DNA of 64,000 nucleotides from Gilliamella apis (lineage in GTDB: Bacteria; Pseudomonadota; Gammaproteobacteria; Enterobacterales; Orbaceae): positions 372,001 to 436,000 of the forward strand of contig NZ_CP132381.1 of NCBI RefSeq assembly GCF_030758615.1, given 5' to 3'. Positions 37,670-48,944 of this stretch are shown in pieces. A program made the position numbers and the translations under genes. The notes beneath the pieces were generated by a model, which had not been told where the DNA came from, ran no database searches, and saw only the letters and a program-made list of their open reading frames with translations. The stretch's first letter is position 1, and each line of letters starts with the position of its first letter.

Positions 37670-38548
37670 ATGGGTAGACCATTTAAATGTATTGGTTTGG
37701 TTGGGATTCCACGTAAGTTAGAGGCGATAGAAACTCATCAGGTACTTTATGACTGGCTAGTTAACTTAGGTATTGAAGTTTTAGTAGAAGATCGATTAGC
37801 TCAATATATTAAATTACCTAGCAATGTCTATGCATCTCTCGATACTATTGGTGAACAAGCAGATTTAGCCATTGTGGTGGGGGGCGACGGCAATATGTTA
37901 CGTTCCGCGCGTCACTTATCACACTATAAAATCAAAGTAATTGGGGTGAATCGAGGTAATTTGGGTTTTTTAACCGATATTTCTCACGACCATGTCATTG
38001 AACAATTAACACCGGTTATTAAAGGTGAATATGACGAAGATTCACGATTTTTACTAGAAGTATCTATCTATAGTGATGGTCAATTGATTAATTCTGGTTT
38101 TGCGGTAAACGAAATTGTGGTTACCCCCAATACTGTTGCGCATATGATTGATTATGATGTGTATATCAATGAGCGTAATGCTTTCTCACAACGTGCTGAT
38201 GGTTTAATTATTGCCACGCCGACTGGTTCGACCGCTTATTCACTTTCTGCTGGCGGGCCAATACTGGCGCCACATTTAGATGCGTTAATTATTACGCCAA
38301 TGTTTCCACACTCTTTGGCAGTTAGACCTTTAGTGATTAAGAGTGATGATCCTATTCATCTTAAATTTCCAACTACCGCTTTGGATCTTAATATAGCTTG
38401 TGATAGCCAAATTATTTTACCGGTTAGGCCAACCCAAGATGTGATAATCCGTCGCTCCAATTATGAATTTAATTTAATCCATACTAAAGACTATGATTAT
38501 TTTAATAATTTATCGAGTAAGTTAGGATGGTCACAAAAAATGTTTTAA
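37670..38548 (+). CDS. nadK: NAD kinase
   Basis: A 292-residue enzyme making NADP from NAD and ATP. GGDGN at 71-75 and GVNRGNLGFLTDI, NEIVVTPN, ADGLIIATPTGSTAYSLSAGG are the family signatures. AAGGA ribosome site. In E. coli recN follows nadK; here recN is at 51.96 kb and a terminator follows instead. Confidence 0.97.
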   Translation: MGRPFKCIGLVGIPRKLEAIETHQVLYDWLVNLGIEVLVEDRLAQYIKLPSNVYASLDTIGEQADLAIVVGGDGNMLRSARHLSHYKIKVIGVNRGNLGFLTDISHDHVIEQLTPVIKGEYDEDSRFLLEVSIYSDGQLINSGFAVNEIVVTPNTVAHMIDYDVYINERNAFSQRADGLIIATPTGSTAYSLSAGGPILAPHLDALIITPMFPHSLAVRPLVIKSDDPIHLKFPTTALDLNIACDSQIILPVRPTQDVIIRRSNYEFNLIHTKDYDYFNNLSSKLGWSQKMF

Positions 38549-38577
38549 GGGTTGCTATGCTAAGTAACCCTTATTTT
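38547..38577 (+). terminator. Terminator of nadK
   Basis: AAGGGTT and AACCCTT pair around a 12-base loop overlapping the nadK stop codon, followed by ATTTTCAT. Confidence 0.7.
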
Positions 38578-38587
38578 CATATTGAAA

Positions 38588-38623
38588 TTATCATTTAAAG
38601 ATAGATTTATCTTTAAATGATAA
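38588..38623. repeat. 36-bp AT-rich perfect palindrome at the pgpA 3' end
   Basis: A 16-bp arm (TTATCATTTAAAGATA) with loop GATT and its exact complement. The pgpA stop codon lies inside it. It may be a terminator hairpin for pgpA, though it contains few G/C pairs and lacks a clear T-run. Confidence 0.8.
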
Positions 38624-39110
38624 AGGTTAAAAGATAAACCGATAATGATGAAAAGATTGCCGCGATCACATCATCAACCATAATGCCAAATCCCCCTGGT
38701 ACGTGTTTATCAAACCAACGGATTGGCCAAGGTTTGGCCATATCAAAGATTCTAAATGCAACAAAAGCAATCGTTACCCATAAAATCGAAATCTGTGGAA
38801 TAAAAAATAAAGTTATCCACATACCGACAAATTCATCCCAGACAATATGGCCTGAATCATGAGTATGAGTATCATCTGAAGTTTTTTGGCAAACAAAACA
38901 ACCAAAAATAAAGGTTACTAAAATAAACACCCAATATAACGTTGGCGTTAAACCATAGAATAACAGCCATAATGGGATCGCCATTAATGATCCCATAGTA
39001 CCCGGCATGATTGGCGATAAACCACTACCTAAGCCAACAGCCAAAAAGTGAATGGGATTAGTTAGCTTAAGGTACTTTCTAAAATCTTTATTGCGCTGTT
39101 TTTTAGTCAT
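38613..39110 (-). CDS. pgpA: Phosphatidylglycerophosphatase A
   Basis: A 165-residue inner-membrane phosphatase making phosphatidylglycerol. The family motifs are VGLGSGLSPIMPGTMGSL and HIVWDEFVGMWITLFF, plus RIFDMAKPWPIRWFDKHVPGGFGIMVDDVIAA with acidic catalytic residues. Three to four membrane helices. The ribosome site is weak. Confidence 0.95.
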   Translation of the reverse strand: MTKKQRNKDFRKYLKLTNPIHFLAVGLGSGLSPIMPGTMGSLMAIPLWLLFYGLTPTLYWVFILVTFIFGCFVCQKTSDDTHTHDSGHIVWDEFVGMWITLFFIPQISILWVTIAFVAFRIFDMAKPWPIRWFDKHVPGGFGIMVDDVIAAIFSSLSVYLLTFII

Positions 39111-39130
39111 TATGATAAAAATCTTTTGAT

Positions 39131-39160
39131 AAAATTATGCCGACATTAGGTCGGCAAAAA
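39131..39160 (-). terminator. Terminator of argF
   Basis: TGCCGAC and GTCGGCA (39138-39156) form a perfect 7-bp stem with a 5-base loop; read on the minus strand it is followed by TAATTTT. It lies 57 bp after argF. Confidence 0.7.
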
Positions 39161-39212
39161 GTTTCTTAGCCAAGTTAAGCTAAGCAAGCAATGATGATAA
39201 TCAAATATATTA

Positions 39213-40220
39213 TTAGTCTTTAGCTAACGTTGCAACCATTACTGCTTTAATCGTATGCAAGCGGTTTTCAGCTTCATCAAAAACGATGCTATGTTTAGAT
39301 TCAAAGACTTCATCTGTGACTTCTAAACCATTTTTTAAACCATACTGAGCTGCCATTTGTTTACCAACAGTGGTATTCATATCATGAAATGCTGGTAAAC
39401 AGTGCATAAATTTGACTTCTGGATTACCAGTTAAATTGATGACATCCTGATTTACTTGATATGGCGTTAATAATTTGACTCTTTCGTCCCAAACTTCTTT
39501 TGGTTCGCCCATCGATACCCAAACATCGGTATATAGAAAATCCACATCTTTAACACCATCAGCAACGTCTTCCGTTAAAATGATTTTTGCGCCAGTCGTT
39601 TTAGCTATTTCTTGGCATTTTTGTACCAATTCTGCTTCTGGCTGACAAGCTTTAGGGGCCACCAAACGAATTTCCATGCCCATAAGTGCAGCACCTTCCA
39701 TTAATGAGTTACCCATGTTATTACGGGCATCACCTAAATAAGCAAATTTAACACTGCTTAATGCTCGCTCACCAATATGTTCTTGCATGGTCATAAAATC
39801 AGCTAAAATTTGAGTTGGATGTGCTTCAGTGGTTAAACCATTCCAAACCGGGACACCAGAATATTTAGCTAAGGTTTCAACAATTTCTTGCCCATAGCCA
39901 CGGTATTCAATGCCATCATACATTCTGCCTAATACTCGAGCCGTGTCCGCAATTGATTCTTTGTGTCCGATTTGGCTGCCACTTGGCCCTAAATAGGTAA
40001 CTTGTGCACCTTGATCAAATGCACCAACTTCAAATGCACAGCGAGTGCGAGTTGAGTCTTTTTCAAAAATAAGCGCAATATTTTTACCGACTAAATGTTG
40101 TTTTTCGGTACCTTGTTTTTTGGCTTTTTTTAATTCAATAGCTAGATTAATCAATTGATTGATTTCTGCTGGAGTAAAGTCAAGTAAACGTAAAAAATGA
40201 CGTTGATAAAAACCGTGCAT
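39213..40220 (-). CDS. argF: Ornithine carbamoyltransferase
   Basis: A 335-residue enzyme making citrulline from ornithine and carbamoyl phosphate. The carbamoyl-phosphate loop STRTR is at 56-60 and the ornithine-site motif HCLPAFHD lies near 272. Length equals E. coli ArgI/ArgF. A GGAG site precedes the ATG. It is divergent from carAB, which supplies carbamoyl phosphate, and has its own ARG box. Confidence 0.96.
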   Translation of the reverse strand: MHGFYQRHFLRLLDFTPAEINQLINLAIELKKAKKQGTEKQHLVGKNIALIFEKDSTRTRCAFEVGAFDQGAQVTYLGPSGSQIGHKESIADTARVLGRMYDGIEYRGYGQEIVETLAKYSGVPVWNGLTTEAHPTQILADFMTMQEHIGERALSSVKFAYLGDARNNMGNSLMEGAALMGMEIRLVAPKACQPEAELVQKCQEIAKTTGAKIILTEDVADGVKDVDFLYTDVWVSMGEPKEVWDERVKLLTPYQVNQDVINLTGNPEVKFMHCLPAFHDMNTTVGKQMAAQYGLKNGLEVTDEVFESKHSIVFDEAENRLHTIKAVMVATLAKD

Positions 40221-40260
40221 ACAGAGCTCCTAATAGCCGTAAAAAATTATTAAGATTTTA

Positions 40261-40278
40261 TTTGAATAATTATGCAAT
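40261..40278 (-). promoter_or_regulatory. ARG box upstream of argF
   Basis: TTTGAATAATTATGCAAT matches the ArgR half-site pattern TGAAT-N4-ATTCA with one mismatch. It lies about 40 bp upstream of argF, where ArgR with arginine would repress. Confidence 0.68.
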
Positions 40279-40437
40279 TTCAAGTTAAACATTTCATATT
40301 TATGTGATATTGGTGTTAAATTATGGAATAGTCTAAAAAATTAGACTTTATTGTTTAATTTTTTTTTATAATATCGCTTTTTTTGTTTAAAAAATTGTAA
40401 TAAAATGGCCAAATATTGTCTCTTTAGAAAACAATTA

Positions 40438-40476
40438 ATTGAATTTTTATTCATAATTATTGATTATTTAATCAAA
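40438..40476 (+). promoter_or_regulatory. Tandem ARG boxes upstream of carA
   Basis: Box 1 (40438-40455) contains TGAATTTTTATTCA, a perfect ArgR site. Box 2 (40459-40476) contains TGATTATTTAATCA, a symmetric but weaker one. The 3-bp gap equals the spacing of paired ARG boxes in E. coli. The second ends 13 bp before carA. Confidence 0.75.
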
Positions 40477-40489
40477 AGGTCGTTTAATC

Positions 40490-41650
40490 ATGCAAACTTA
40501 TGCCCTCCTTATTTTACAAGATGGTTCACAATTTATTGGTAAATCAATTGGTGCTGAAGGCCAAACTGTTGGTGAAGTTGTATTTAATACTTCTATGACA
40601 GGGTATCAAGAAATTCTTACTGATCCTTCATATTGTGAACAAATAGTGACATTAACGTATCCGCATATTGGTAATGTTGGTACCAATAGTGCTGATGCCG
40701 AATCAACGCAAGTTTATGCAAAAGGATTGATTATTCGAGATTTACCATTAATCGTAAGTAATTATCGCAGCGAAATGGATCTTTCAAGTTATTTAAAAAA
40801 ACATAATGTGATTGCGATTGCTGATATTGATACACGTCGTTTAACACGTATTTTACGTGAAAAAGGGGCACAACATGGCGTGATTATTACCGCAAATGAT
40901 AAACAGACCTTACTTGATAAAGCAGAAAATGCCAAACAGCAGGCAGTAGATTATAAGGGTTTAAGTGGTTTAGATCTGGCTCAAGATGTGACGTGCAGTA
41001 AAAGTTATACATGGACCAGCAGTATATGGACAATTCAACAAGAGTATCCAATCCCAAAAGCAGAAAGTGAACTACCTTACCATGTTGTTGCTTATGACTT
41101 TGGTGTTAAACAAAATATTTTACGGATGTTAGTTGCGCGTGGATGTAAGTTAACTGTTGTTTCCGCTAAAACGCCAGCAGATGAAGTACTGGCCTTAAAT
41201 CCGGATGGTATCTTTTTATCAAATGGCCCAGGAGATCCGGCGCCTTGTACTTATGCCATTGACGCGATTAAGCAGTTTCTGACTACCGATATTCCTGTTT
41301 TTGGTATCTGTTTGGGGCACCAATTGTTAGCGCTAGCCTGTGGTGCTAAAACGATTAAAATGAAATTTGGTCACCATGGTGGTAACCATCCAGTTAAAGA
41401 TCTGGAAAATAATAGGGTAATGATTACTGCGCAAAATCATGGCTTTGCTGTCGATGAAAATACCTTACCTAATCATTTACGAGCTACACATAAATCGTTA
41501 TTCGATGGTTCATTACAAGGTATTCATCACAATAAAAAACCAGCATTTAGTTTTCAGGGCCATCCAGAGGCAAGTCCGGGGCCTCATGATGCTGCGCCAC
41601 TTTTCGATCACTTTATTGAATTAATTAAAATTTATAAGCAGGAGCAATAA
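40490..41650 (+). CDS. carA: Carbamoyl-phosphate synthase small subunit
   Basis: A 386-residue glutaminase subunit providing ammonia to CarB. N-terminal half: [22 protein letters not shown]-terminal class I amidotransferase domain: Cys274 in [16 protein letters not shown], and His/Glu in [15 protein letters not shown] site. The carB start is 1 bp after its stop. Confidence 0.97.
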   Translation: MQTYALLILQDGSQFIGKSIGAEGQTVGEVVFNTSMTGYQEILTDPSYCEQIVTLTYPHIGNVGTNSADAESTQVYAKGLIIRDLPLIVSNYRSEMDLSSYLKKHNVIAIADIDTRRLTRILREKGAQHGVIITANDKQTLLDKAENAKQQAVDYKGLSGLDLAQDVTCSKSYTWTSSIWTIQQEYPIPKAESELPYHVVAYDFGVKQNILRMLVARGCKLTVVSAKTPADEVLALNPDGIFLSNGPGDPAPCTYAIDAIKQFLTTDIPVFGICLGHQLLALACGAKTIKMKFGHHGGNHPVKDLENNRVMITAQNHGFAVDENTLPNHLRATHKSLFDGSLQGIHHNKKPAFSFQGHPEASPGPHDAAPLFDHFIELIKIYKQEQ

Positions 41651-41651
41651 C

Positions 41652-44600
41652 ATGGCTAAGCGAACAGATATTAAAAGTATTCTAATTATTGGCGCAGGGC
41701 CAATCGTTATCGGTCAAGCTTGTGAATTTGATTATTCCGGTGCTCAGGCATGTAAAGCATTACGTGAAGAGGGCTATCGAGTCATTTTAGTTAACTCGAA
41801 TCCCGCAACCATTATGACCGATTCAGAAATGGCTGATGCTACCTATATTGAGCCTATCCACTGGACATGTGTGCGCAAAATTATCGAGAAAGAGCGACCT
41901 GATGCTATTTTACCGACAATGGGGGGGCAAACGGCATTAAATTGTGCATTAGAGCTTGAAAAACAGGGAGTATTAAAAGAGTTTAATGTTGAAATGATCG
42001 GTGCTACTGCCGATGCGATTGATAAAGCGGAAGATCGCAAACGCTTTGATCAGGCGATGAAAAAAATTGGTCTTGATACAGCTCGTTCTGGTATTGCTCA
42101 CTCATTAACAGAAGCTTATGCGGTATTAGAACAAGTCGGCTTTCCTTGTATTATTCGTCCTTCTTTTACAATGGGGGGAACCGGTGGCGGTATAGCTTAC
42201 AATCAAGAAGAATTTGAGGAAATATGTACTCGAGGACTTGATTTATCACCGACTAATGAATTACTTATTGATGAATCATTGATTGGATGGAAAGAGTATG
42301 AAATGGAGGTCGTGCGGGATAAAAATGACAATTGTATTATTGTTTGTTCGATTGAAAATTTCGATCCTATGGGGATCCATACTGGCGACTCAATCACGGT
42401 TGCACCGGCACAAACCTTAACAGATAAAGAGTATCAAATTATGCGTAATGCCTCAATTGCGGTATTACGTGAGATAGGCGTTGAAACTGGTGGTTCAAAT
42501 GTTCAATTTTCGGTTGATCCAAAAACAGGTCGATTAATTGTGATTGAAATGAATCCTCGGGTATCGCGTTCTTCAGCATTAGCATCTAAAGCAACGGGTT
42601 TTCCTATTGCTAAGATCGCGGCTAAATTAGCGGTTGGTTATACACTTGATGAACTCTGCAATGATATTACTGGTGGAAAAACACCTGCTTCTTTCGAACC
42701 TACTATTGATTATGTCGTTACTAAGATCCCACGGTTTAATTTTGAAAAATTTGCTGGCTGTAATGATCGCTTAACTACTCAAATGAAATCAGTTGGTGAA
42801 GTGATGGCCATTGGCCGAACATTCCAAGAATCGATGCAAAAAGCACTTCGAGGTCTAGAAGTTGGTGCCAGTGGGTTGGACGAAAAAATCGATGATTATA
42901 GTGATGAAAAGAATCTAACTAAAATTCGTTATGAATTACAGGAAGCTGGTAGTGAGCGTATTTGGTATCTAGCTGATGCGTTTCGTGCTGGTTTCACGCT
43001 GGATGAAATCTTTTTATTAACCCATATTGATCGTTGGTTCTTAGTGCAAATTGAAGAGTTAGTCCAAATAGAAAATCGCTTAAAACAGCAAACGATTGAA
43101 GATCTTGATCAAGAGGCATTATGGCAGCTTAAGCGCAAAGGATTTTCCGATCTTCGTATCGCCAAACTCCTAGGTTGCCAAGAACAAATAGTGCGAGATC
43201 GACGTTGGCAATATGATATTCACTCAGTTTATAAACGAGTAGATACTTGTGCTGCTGAATTTTCAACCGATACAGCCTATCTTTACTCAACATATGAGCA
43301 AGAGTGTGAAGCACAACCACAATTTAATCGTAAAAAGATTATGATTTTGGGTGGTGGGCCGAATCGAATTGGTCAAGGCATTGAATTTGATTATTGCTGT
43401 GTGCATGCTGCATTGGCTTTACGTGAAGATGGTTTTGAAACCATTATGGTAAATTGTAATCCAGAAACTGTTTCAACCGATTACGATACTTCGGATCGTC
43501 TGTATTTTGAGCCAGTCACTCTTGAGGATGTACTTGAAATTGCTCATGTTGAAAAACCTGATGGGGTAATTGTGCAGTATGGAGGTCAAACGCCGCTTAA
43601 ACTTGCCCGAGCACTTGAACAAGCAGGCGTACCGATTATTGGTACTTCGCCTGATGCCATTGATAAAGCAGAAGATCGCAAACGTTTCCAAGCTATCGTT
43701 GATAAGTTGCAGTTAAAACAACCCGTAAATGCTACTGTCACTGATCTCGATGAAGCAGTGATTAAAGCTGAGCAAATTGGTTATCCATTAGTGGTTCGTC
43801 CTTCTTACGTATTAGGCGGACGAGCAATGGAAATTGTTTACAATGAACAAGATTTACGCCGTTATTTTAAAACAGCGGTGAGTGAGTCAAATAATGCGCC
43901 TGTACTACTTGATCACTTTTTAGATGATGCAATCGAGGTGGATATTGATGTCATTGCTGATGGTGAACAAATTATTATTGGTGGCATTATGGAACATATT
44001 GAACAAGCGGGTATTCACTCTGGTGATTCTGCTTGTTCGCTACCAACCTATACATTAAGTCCTGAAATTCTAGCTGAACTGCGTAAACAAGCTAAACAGT
44101 TAGCATTCGAGCTAAACGTAAAAGGTTTAATGAATGGACAGTTTGCAGTAAAAGATAATCAAGTTTATCTGATTGAAATTAATCCTCGGGCTGCACGAAC
44201 GGTACCTTTTGTCTCGAAAGCTACAGGGTTACCATTGGCCAAAATTGCAGCTCGGGTGATGACAGGAAAATCGCTGGCACAACAGAATGTGACTAAAGAA
44301 GTGCTGCCTCCTTATTACTCTGTTAAAGAAGTGGTATTACCATTTAATAAGTTTAGCGGTGTCGATCCTATTTTAGGTCCAGAAATGCGCTCAACCGGTG
44401 AAGTCATGGGAATTGGTAAAACGTTTGCCGAAGCTTTTGCTAAAGCACAACTTGGTAGTTTATCTAACATGAAAAAATCGGGTAAAGCATTACTTTCAGT
44501 TCGTGAACAAGATAAATCAAGACTATTAGAAGTAGCTAAATGTTTAATTGCGCATGGTTTTACGATTGATGCAACCTTGGGTACGGCCAAACTGTTACAA

Positions 44601-44867
44601 CAAGCAGGTATCAGCTGCCAAATCGTTAAAAAAGAGAATGAAGGTCGGCCAAATATTCATGATCATATTAAAAATGGCGAGTACAGTTATATTCTTAACA
44701 CAACTTCAGGTCGTGCGGCTATTGAAGCATCTAAAATCCTACGCCGTAGTGCTATCCAATATAAGGTTCATTATGATACGACTATGAATGCAGCTTATGC
44801 TACGACAGCAGCTTTGGATTACGATCCTGCTGATAGTGTGATACCGTTACAGGCACTTTATCAATAA
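41652..44867 (+). CDS. carB: Carbamoyl-phosphate synthase large subunit
   Basis: A 1071-residue subunit with two homologous ATP-grasp halves. The first ([22 protein letters not shown]) makes carboxyphosphate and carbamate; the second ([21 protein letters not shown]) phosphorylates carbamate. A C-terminal MGS-like allosteric domain starts near 935. Length matches E. coli CarB (1073). A GGAG site lies in the carA 3' end. Followed by a strong terminator. Confidence 0.98.
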   Translation: MAKRTDIKSILIIGAGPIVIGQACEFDYSGAQACKALREEGYRVILVNSNPATIMTDSEMADATYIEPIHWTCVRKIIEKERPDAILPTMGGQTALNCALELEKQGVLKEFNVEMIGATADAIDKAEDRKRFDQAMKKIGLDTARSGIAHSLTEAYAVLEQVGFPCIIRPSFTMGGTGGGIAYNQEEFEEICTRGLDLSPTNELLIDESLIGWKEYEMEVVRDKNDNCIIVCSIENFDPMGIHTGDSITVAPAQTLTDKEYQIMRNASIAVLREIGVETGGSNVQFSVDPKTGRLIVIEMNPRVSRSSALASKATGFPIAKIAAKLAVGYTLDELCNDITGGKTPASFEPTIDYVVTKIPRFNFEKFAGCNDRLTTQMKSVGEVMAIGRTFQESMQKALRGLEVGASGLDEKIDDYSDEKNLTKIRYELQEAGSERIWYLADAFRAGFTLDEIFLLTHIDRWFLVQIEELVQIENRLKQQTIEDLDQEALWQLKRKGFSDLRIAKLLGCQEQIVRDRRWQYDIHSVYKRVDTCAAEFSTDTAYLYSTYEQECEAQPQFNRKKIMILGGGPNRIGQGIEFDYCCVHAALALREDGFETIMVNCNPETVSTDYDTSDRLYFEPVTLEDVLEIAHVEKPDGVIVQYGGQTPLKLARALEQAGVPIIGTSPDAIDKAEDRKRFQAIVDKLQLKQPVNATVTDLDEAVIKAEQIGYPLVVRPSYVLGGRAMEIVYNEQDLRRYFKTAVSESNNAPVLLDHFLDDAIEVDIDVIADGEQIIIGGIMEHIEQAGIHSGDSACSLPTYTLSPEILAELRKQAKQLAFELNVKGLMNGQFAVKDNQVYLIEINPRAARTVPFVSKATGLPLAKIAARVMTGKSLAQQNVTKEVLPPYYSVKEVVLPFNKFSGVDPILGPEMRSTGEVMGIGKTFAEAFAKAQLGSLSNMKKSGKALLSVREQDKSRLLEVAKCLIAHGFTIDATLGTAKLLQQAGISCQIVKKENEGRPNIHDHIKNGEYSYILNTTSGRAAIEASKILRRSAIQYKVHYDTTMNAAYATTAALDYDPADSVIPLQALYQ

Positions 44868-44870
44868 ACA

Positions 44871-44899
44871 AAAAGACGAGCTATAGCTCGTCTTTTTTT
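44871..44899 (+). terminator. Terminator between carB and the GFA-family gene
   Basis: AAAAGACGAGC and GCTCGTCTTTT form a perfect stem with loop TATA and a T-run, 3 bp after carB. Confidence 0.88.
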
Positions 44900-44927
44900 A
44901 TAAATAGATTAAATTATAATTTATTTT

Positions 44928-45347
44928 TTAAGCCTTTCCTTCAGCCATTGCTAAAATATCTGCTTCAGTTAATTTGTGAGTCTGATTAGCAAACGCATAG
45001 CAAGTTGGTTTTTTATCAATAAAGACTTCAGCCGTGAATTTTAAATCCTTAATATCGTCAAAGATCCAAGCAGCAATATAATAATTTTGCGTACCTTTTA
45101 AATGATAATAAAGATGAGAGCCACACTCTTTACAAAATGCTCTTTCCGCCCATTGTGATGAATTAAAATGGGTAACGTTCTCTTGTCCTTCTATCGTTAA
45201 ATCACCACTGTGCGCTAAAGTCATTAAAGGTCCAGCACTCCATTTACGACAAGTTTGGCAATGGCATGCACTAAAATCCGTATTAGCAAACGGCACAGAT
45301 AATTTAACTTTACCGCATAAACAAGATCCATGATATTGAGTTGACAT
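44928..45347 (-). CDS. GFA-family zinc protein (DUF636/Mss4-like fold)
   Basis: About 139 residues with the cysteine pattern of the glutathione-dependent formaldehyde-activating (GFA) family: GSCLCGKVKL, ACHCQTCRKWSAGP and FCKECGSHLYYHL bind zinc. The family name comes from one studied enzyme; most members have no proven function, so I do not assign one. ATG 45347 is used (GGA site upstream); an upstream TTG is possible. Convergent with carAB. Confidence 0.85.
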   Translation of the reverse strand: MSTQYHGSCLCGKVKLSVPFANTDFSACHCQTCRKWSAGPLMTLAHSGDLTIEGQENVTHFNSSQWAERAFCKECGSHLYYHLKGTQNYYIAAWIFDDIKDLKFTAEVFIDKKPTCYAFANQTHKLTEADILAMAEGKA

Positions 45348-45566
45348 ATTTTTTCCTTTTTCCAATTAATGATTTTGCTAATTGGTTAAATATTAGCATA
45401 ATGGATAATCAACTAGAATAAGTTTAGTTGTAAAAAATATTGAGGAGTGTATACCGTTTGGTATATAAATTGTCTTTATTTGTTAAGGAATGTGTAAAAA
45501 AAGGACAGTTAGACTAGTAAGGTATTGCTTTATTATTTTATTGATATAATATAGCCACCTCTTTGA

Positions 45567-45643
<77 letters not shown>

Positions 45644-45684
45644 ATTTCTCCAAATCTTTCCCCACTTTTATTTATTACTAATCA

Positions 45685-46560
45685 TTATGCAGATTTTGGC
45701 ACAGCAAGTAATGTTGATACTGCTTCGCTAATACGTCTAGCAATGTAACTATTGTTCATTGTGTATAAATGGATGCCATCAACATTTTGTGAGACTAAAT
45801 CAACAATCTGATCGATAGCATAAGCAATACCAGCATCACGAAATGCATCAGGGTGATGTTCATATTTTTCCATCATCTGTTTGAACTTTTTAGGTAAATT
45901 TACGCCACACATTGAAACCATGCGTTCAATCTGATTTTTATTGGTAACGGGCATAATACCTGCTTCAATTGGTACATTAATATCCATGTCATGTGCTTTA
46001 TCTAAAAAAGCATAAAAATAATCATTATCAAAAAATAGTTGTGAAATTAGCTGATCGGTACCGGCATTTACTTTTTCTTTTAGATGAATTAAATCTTGTT
46101 TAAGCGTCGTTGCTTCAAGATGCCCTTCTGGATAGCATGCGCCAATAACATTAAAATCACCATTTTCTTTAATAAAGGTAACTAATTCGCTAGCAAAACG
46201 AAAATCATCTTTTGGTGGTACATTGGGACTGATATCACCACGTAATGCTAATACATTATCAATTCCGGCACATTTGAGGTCGTGAAGAATTTTTAGCATT
46301 TCGGCTTTGTCGAAGTTGATCCCTGGTAAATGGGCGACACTTTCAATACCATAAGTATGTTTAACCGAATGTGCAATATCAATTGTAGTTTGGCCATTTA
46401 AGCTACCACCAGCACCATAAGTGACACTAATAAAGTCAGGTTTAAAATAACCTAATTCGCGTAATGTGCTATAAATTGTCTCTAATGGTGACGTTTTTTT
46501 AGGTGGAAAAACCTCAAAGGAAAATACTGTTTTTTGGTTAAATAATAAATTTGTTTTCAT
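45685..46560 (-). CDS. metF: 5,10-methylenetetrahydrofolate reductase, Firmicutes-like
   Basis: About 291 residues of the MTHFR TIM-barrel flavoprotein that makes 5-methyl-THF for methionine synthesis. Motifs: VFSFEVFPPKK, FISVTYGAGGS, VLALRGDI, QLISQLFFDND, GIMPVTN and DGIHLYTMN. Wording such as LISQLFFDND, DAGIAYAIDQI and GVDGIHLYTMN is of the type found in lactobacilli/streptococci rather than E. coli MetF. The start is uncertain: ATG 46560 (with TGGATGG upstream) or 46569. It follows metE by about 110 bp. Confidence 0.93.
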   Translation of the reverse strand: MKTNLLFNQKTVFSFEVFPPKKTSPLETIYSTLRELGYFKPDFISVTYGAGGSLNGQTTIDIAHSVKHTYGIESVAHLPGINFDKAEMLKILHDLKCAGIDNVLALRGDISPNVPPKDDFRFASELVTFIKENGDFNVIGACYPEGHLEATTLKQDLIHLKEKVNAGTDQLISQLFFDNDYFYAFLDKAHDMDINVPIEAGIMPVTNKNQIERMVSMCGVNLPKKFKQMMEKYEHHPDAFRDAGIAYAIDQIVDLVSQNVDGIHLYTMNNSYIARRISEAVSTLLAVPKSA

Positions 46561-46602
46561 TGGTACCATCCATTCTTGCTATCTTTTTTTACTCTACTGA
46601 CA

Positions 46603-46630
46603 TTACCGCCGCCTATAAAGGCGGCGGTAA
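46603..46630. repeat. GC-rich hairpin between metE and metF
   Basis: TTACCGCCGCC and GGCGGCGGTAA form a perfect 11-bp stem with loop TATAAA. This is unusually GC-rich for the region. There is no T-run on either strand, so it may pause transcription or stabilise the metE message rather than be a full terminator. Confidence 0.85.
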
Positions 46631-46670
46631 TTAAGACAGACAAAGCTAATTAACTTTATAAAAAACAGTG

Positions 46671-48944
46671 TTAATTAAGTGTCTTTCTCACTTCTAAGGT
46701 TGCTTGAACTAGGTGTTCTAAGCTTTCAACTACTTCTTTTTCACCGCGAGTTTTTAAACCACAGTCTGGATTAATCCACAATTTTTGGTTATCAATTTTG
46801 GCTAATAATTTTTCAATAGTTGCTTTGATTTCAGCTACTGGTGGTACGCGTGGTGAGTGGATGTCATACACACCAGGTCCCACTTCTGTTTTAAAGTTAT
46901 TAGCTTTAAGCACATCAATTAATTGTAGATTTGAGCGTGATGCTTCAAATGAAATAACATCAGCATCCATCGCATCGATATCTTTAATGATGTCAGCAAA
47001 TTCGCTATAACACATATGAGTATGAATTTGTGTATCAGCTTGTACTTTGCTGTGAACCAATCTAAACGCTGGAATTGCCCAATCTAGATATTCACTATTC
47101 CAATCAGCTTTACGTAATGGTAATTTTTCTTTTAATGCTGCTTCATCAATTTGAATGACTTTGATACCAGCCGCTTCAAGATCTAATACTTCATCACTGA
47201 TCGCTAAACCAATTTGGAATACCGATTCTTTTTGTGAGATATCTTCACGAGGGAATGACCAGTTTAAGATAGTCACAGGGCCGGTTAACATGCCTTTAAC
47301 TGGTTTATCAGTTAAACTTTGTGCATATTTTGAATATTCAACAGTAATTGGTTTTGAACGTGAAATATCACCCCAAACAATTGGTGGCTTAACGCAACGT
47401 GTACCATAAGATTGTACCCACGCTTTTTCAGTAAATACGAATCCGTTTAAGCTTTCACCGAAGTATTCCACCATGTCATTACGTTCAAATTCACCGTGAA
47501 CTAATACATCAATACCGATCTCTTCTTGCAGTTTGATACATTCAGCAATTTTTTGTTTATTAAATTCGGTATATTCATTTAAACAAATTTCACCCTTTTT
47601 AAATTTAGCTCGATTTAAACGAACATCTGGGGTTTGTGGGAATGAACCAATTGTTGTAGTCGGTAATAATGGCAGATTAAAGGCTTTTTTCTGCTCAGCT
47701 TCACGCACTGAAAACTCAGGTAAACGAGTAAAATCAGACTCTTTTAATGCTGCTACTTTTTGACGAACTACTTGGTTAGCTCCTTCACGCTCACGGGTAA
47801 AGAGTGTTTGGTTCGCTTTATAAGTGGCATTATTATCTGGATTTGCTTCATTAAGTAATTGGCCTAATTCAGCAAGCTCTTGTAGTTTTTCCTGAGCGAA
47901 AGCAAAATAAGCACGTTGTTGAATAGTTAATTTAGTCTCATTTTGTAATGTATAAGGTACATGCAATAATGAGCATGAAGTATTCACCACAACGTTTGCA
48001 GCTTTTTGTTTAATTTTAGCTAATAAAGTTAAAGTTTTTTTGTAATCATTTTTCCAAATATTTTTACCATTAACGACACCTGCAAATAATACTTTTTCAG
48101 CAGGGAAGCCATTATTTTCAAGTAAGGCTAAAGTTTGTTTACCTTCAACAAAATCAAGACCAACACCATCAAAAGGTAATGCAACAAGTTCTTTATAACA
48201 GTCACGTACATCACCAAAATAAGTTTGTAATACGACTTTCGTTTTACCTTTAACAGATAAAATAGCTTGATAAATTTCGTTAAATAACTCGATATCTTGT
48301 TGAGTAAGATCAGTCACTAAAATTGGTTCGTCAATTTGAATCCAATCAGCGCCAAGATCAGTGAATTTTTGAATGATTTCTTGATAAGCTTTAATAATAT
48401 CAGCTTTAAAATCAACTAATTGCTTACTACCTAAGTATTGAGCTAATTTGAAAAAGGTTAAAGCACCAATGACAACAGGTTTAGTTTGAATGCCGAGTTC
48501 TTTTGCTTCTTGGTATTCATCAAATGGTTTGCTACTGGCAATTTTTATTTCTAGTGAATCTTCGATTTCAGGCACAAGATAGTGATAATTGGTATTGAAC
48601 CATTTTTTCATAGCTAATGCGCGAACATCACCTTTATCGCCTTGATAACCACGAGCCATAGCAAAATAACGATCGAGTTCAGGTAAACCTAAATCTTGAT
48701 AACGTTTTGGTACAACATTTAGTAAACATGCTGTGTCGAGAACTGCATCATAAAATGAGAAGTCATTTGATGATATAAATGCTATTTTTTGAGCAGCTTG
48801 TTGATTTAAATGTTCTGCACGTAGCGCTTTTGCTTCACTTAATAGTTCAGCTTGAGTTTTGTTTCCTTTAAAATAAGCTTCGGTAGCAAATTTTAATTCA
48901 CGAAGCTTACCAACACGTGGATATCCAATAACAGCAGTATTCAT
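46671..48944 (-). CDS. metE: Cobalamin-independent methionine synthase MetE, Firmicutes-like
   Basis: A 757-residue double-barrel enzyme transferring the methyl group of 5-methyl-THF polyglutamate to homocysteine. Zinc ligands are in [10 protein letters not shown] and [22 protein letters not shown] and [15 protein letters not shown] are family motifs. Stretches such as [31 protein letters not shown] and [11 protein letters not shown] resemble streptococcal MetE more than the E. coli enzyme. A GGA site precedes the ATG. metE-metF adjacency is also a streptococcal arrangement. Confidence 0.96.
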   Translation of the reverse strand: MNTAVIGYPRVGKLRELKFATEAYFKGNKTQAELLSEAKALRAEHLNQQAAQKIAFISSNDFSFYDAVLDTACLLNVVPKRYQDLGLPELDRYFAMARGYQGDKGDVRALAMKKWFNTNYHYLVPEIEDSLEIKIASSKPFDEYQEAKELGIQTKPVVIGALTFFKLAQYLGSKQLVDFKADIIKAYQEIIQKFTDLGADWIQIDEPILVTDLTQQDIELFNEIYQAILSVKGKTKVVLQTYFGDVRDCYKELVALPFDGVGLDFVEGKQTLALLENNGFPAEKVLFAGVVNGKNIWKNDYKKTLTLLAKIKQKAANVVVNTSCSLLHVPYTLQNETKLTIQQRAYFAFAQEKLQELAELGQLLNEANPDNNATYKANQTLFTREREGANQVVRQKVAALKESDFTRLPEFSVREAEQKKAFNLPLLPTTTIGSFPQTPDVRLNRAKFKKGEICLNEYTEFNKQKIAECIKLQEEIGIDVLVHGEFERNDMVEYFGESLNGFVFTEKAWVQSYGTRCVKPPIVWGDISRSKPITVEYSKYAQSLTDKPVKGMLTGPVTILNWSFPREDISQKESVFQIGLAISDEVLDLEAAGIKVIQIDEAALKEKLPLRKADWNSEYLDWAIPAFRLVHSKVQADTQIHTHMCYSEFADIIKDIDAMDADVISFEASRSNLQLIDVLKANNFKTEVGPGVYDIHSPRVPPVAEIKATIEKLLAKIDNQKLWINPDCGLKTRGEKEVVESLEHLVQATLEVRKTLN

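Noticed and set aside
40282..40299. Second ARG box before argF
   Set aside because: At the expected 3-bp spacing the sequence matches only a few consensus positions.
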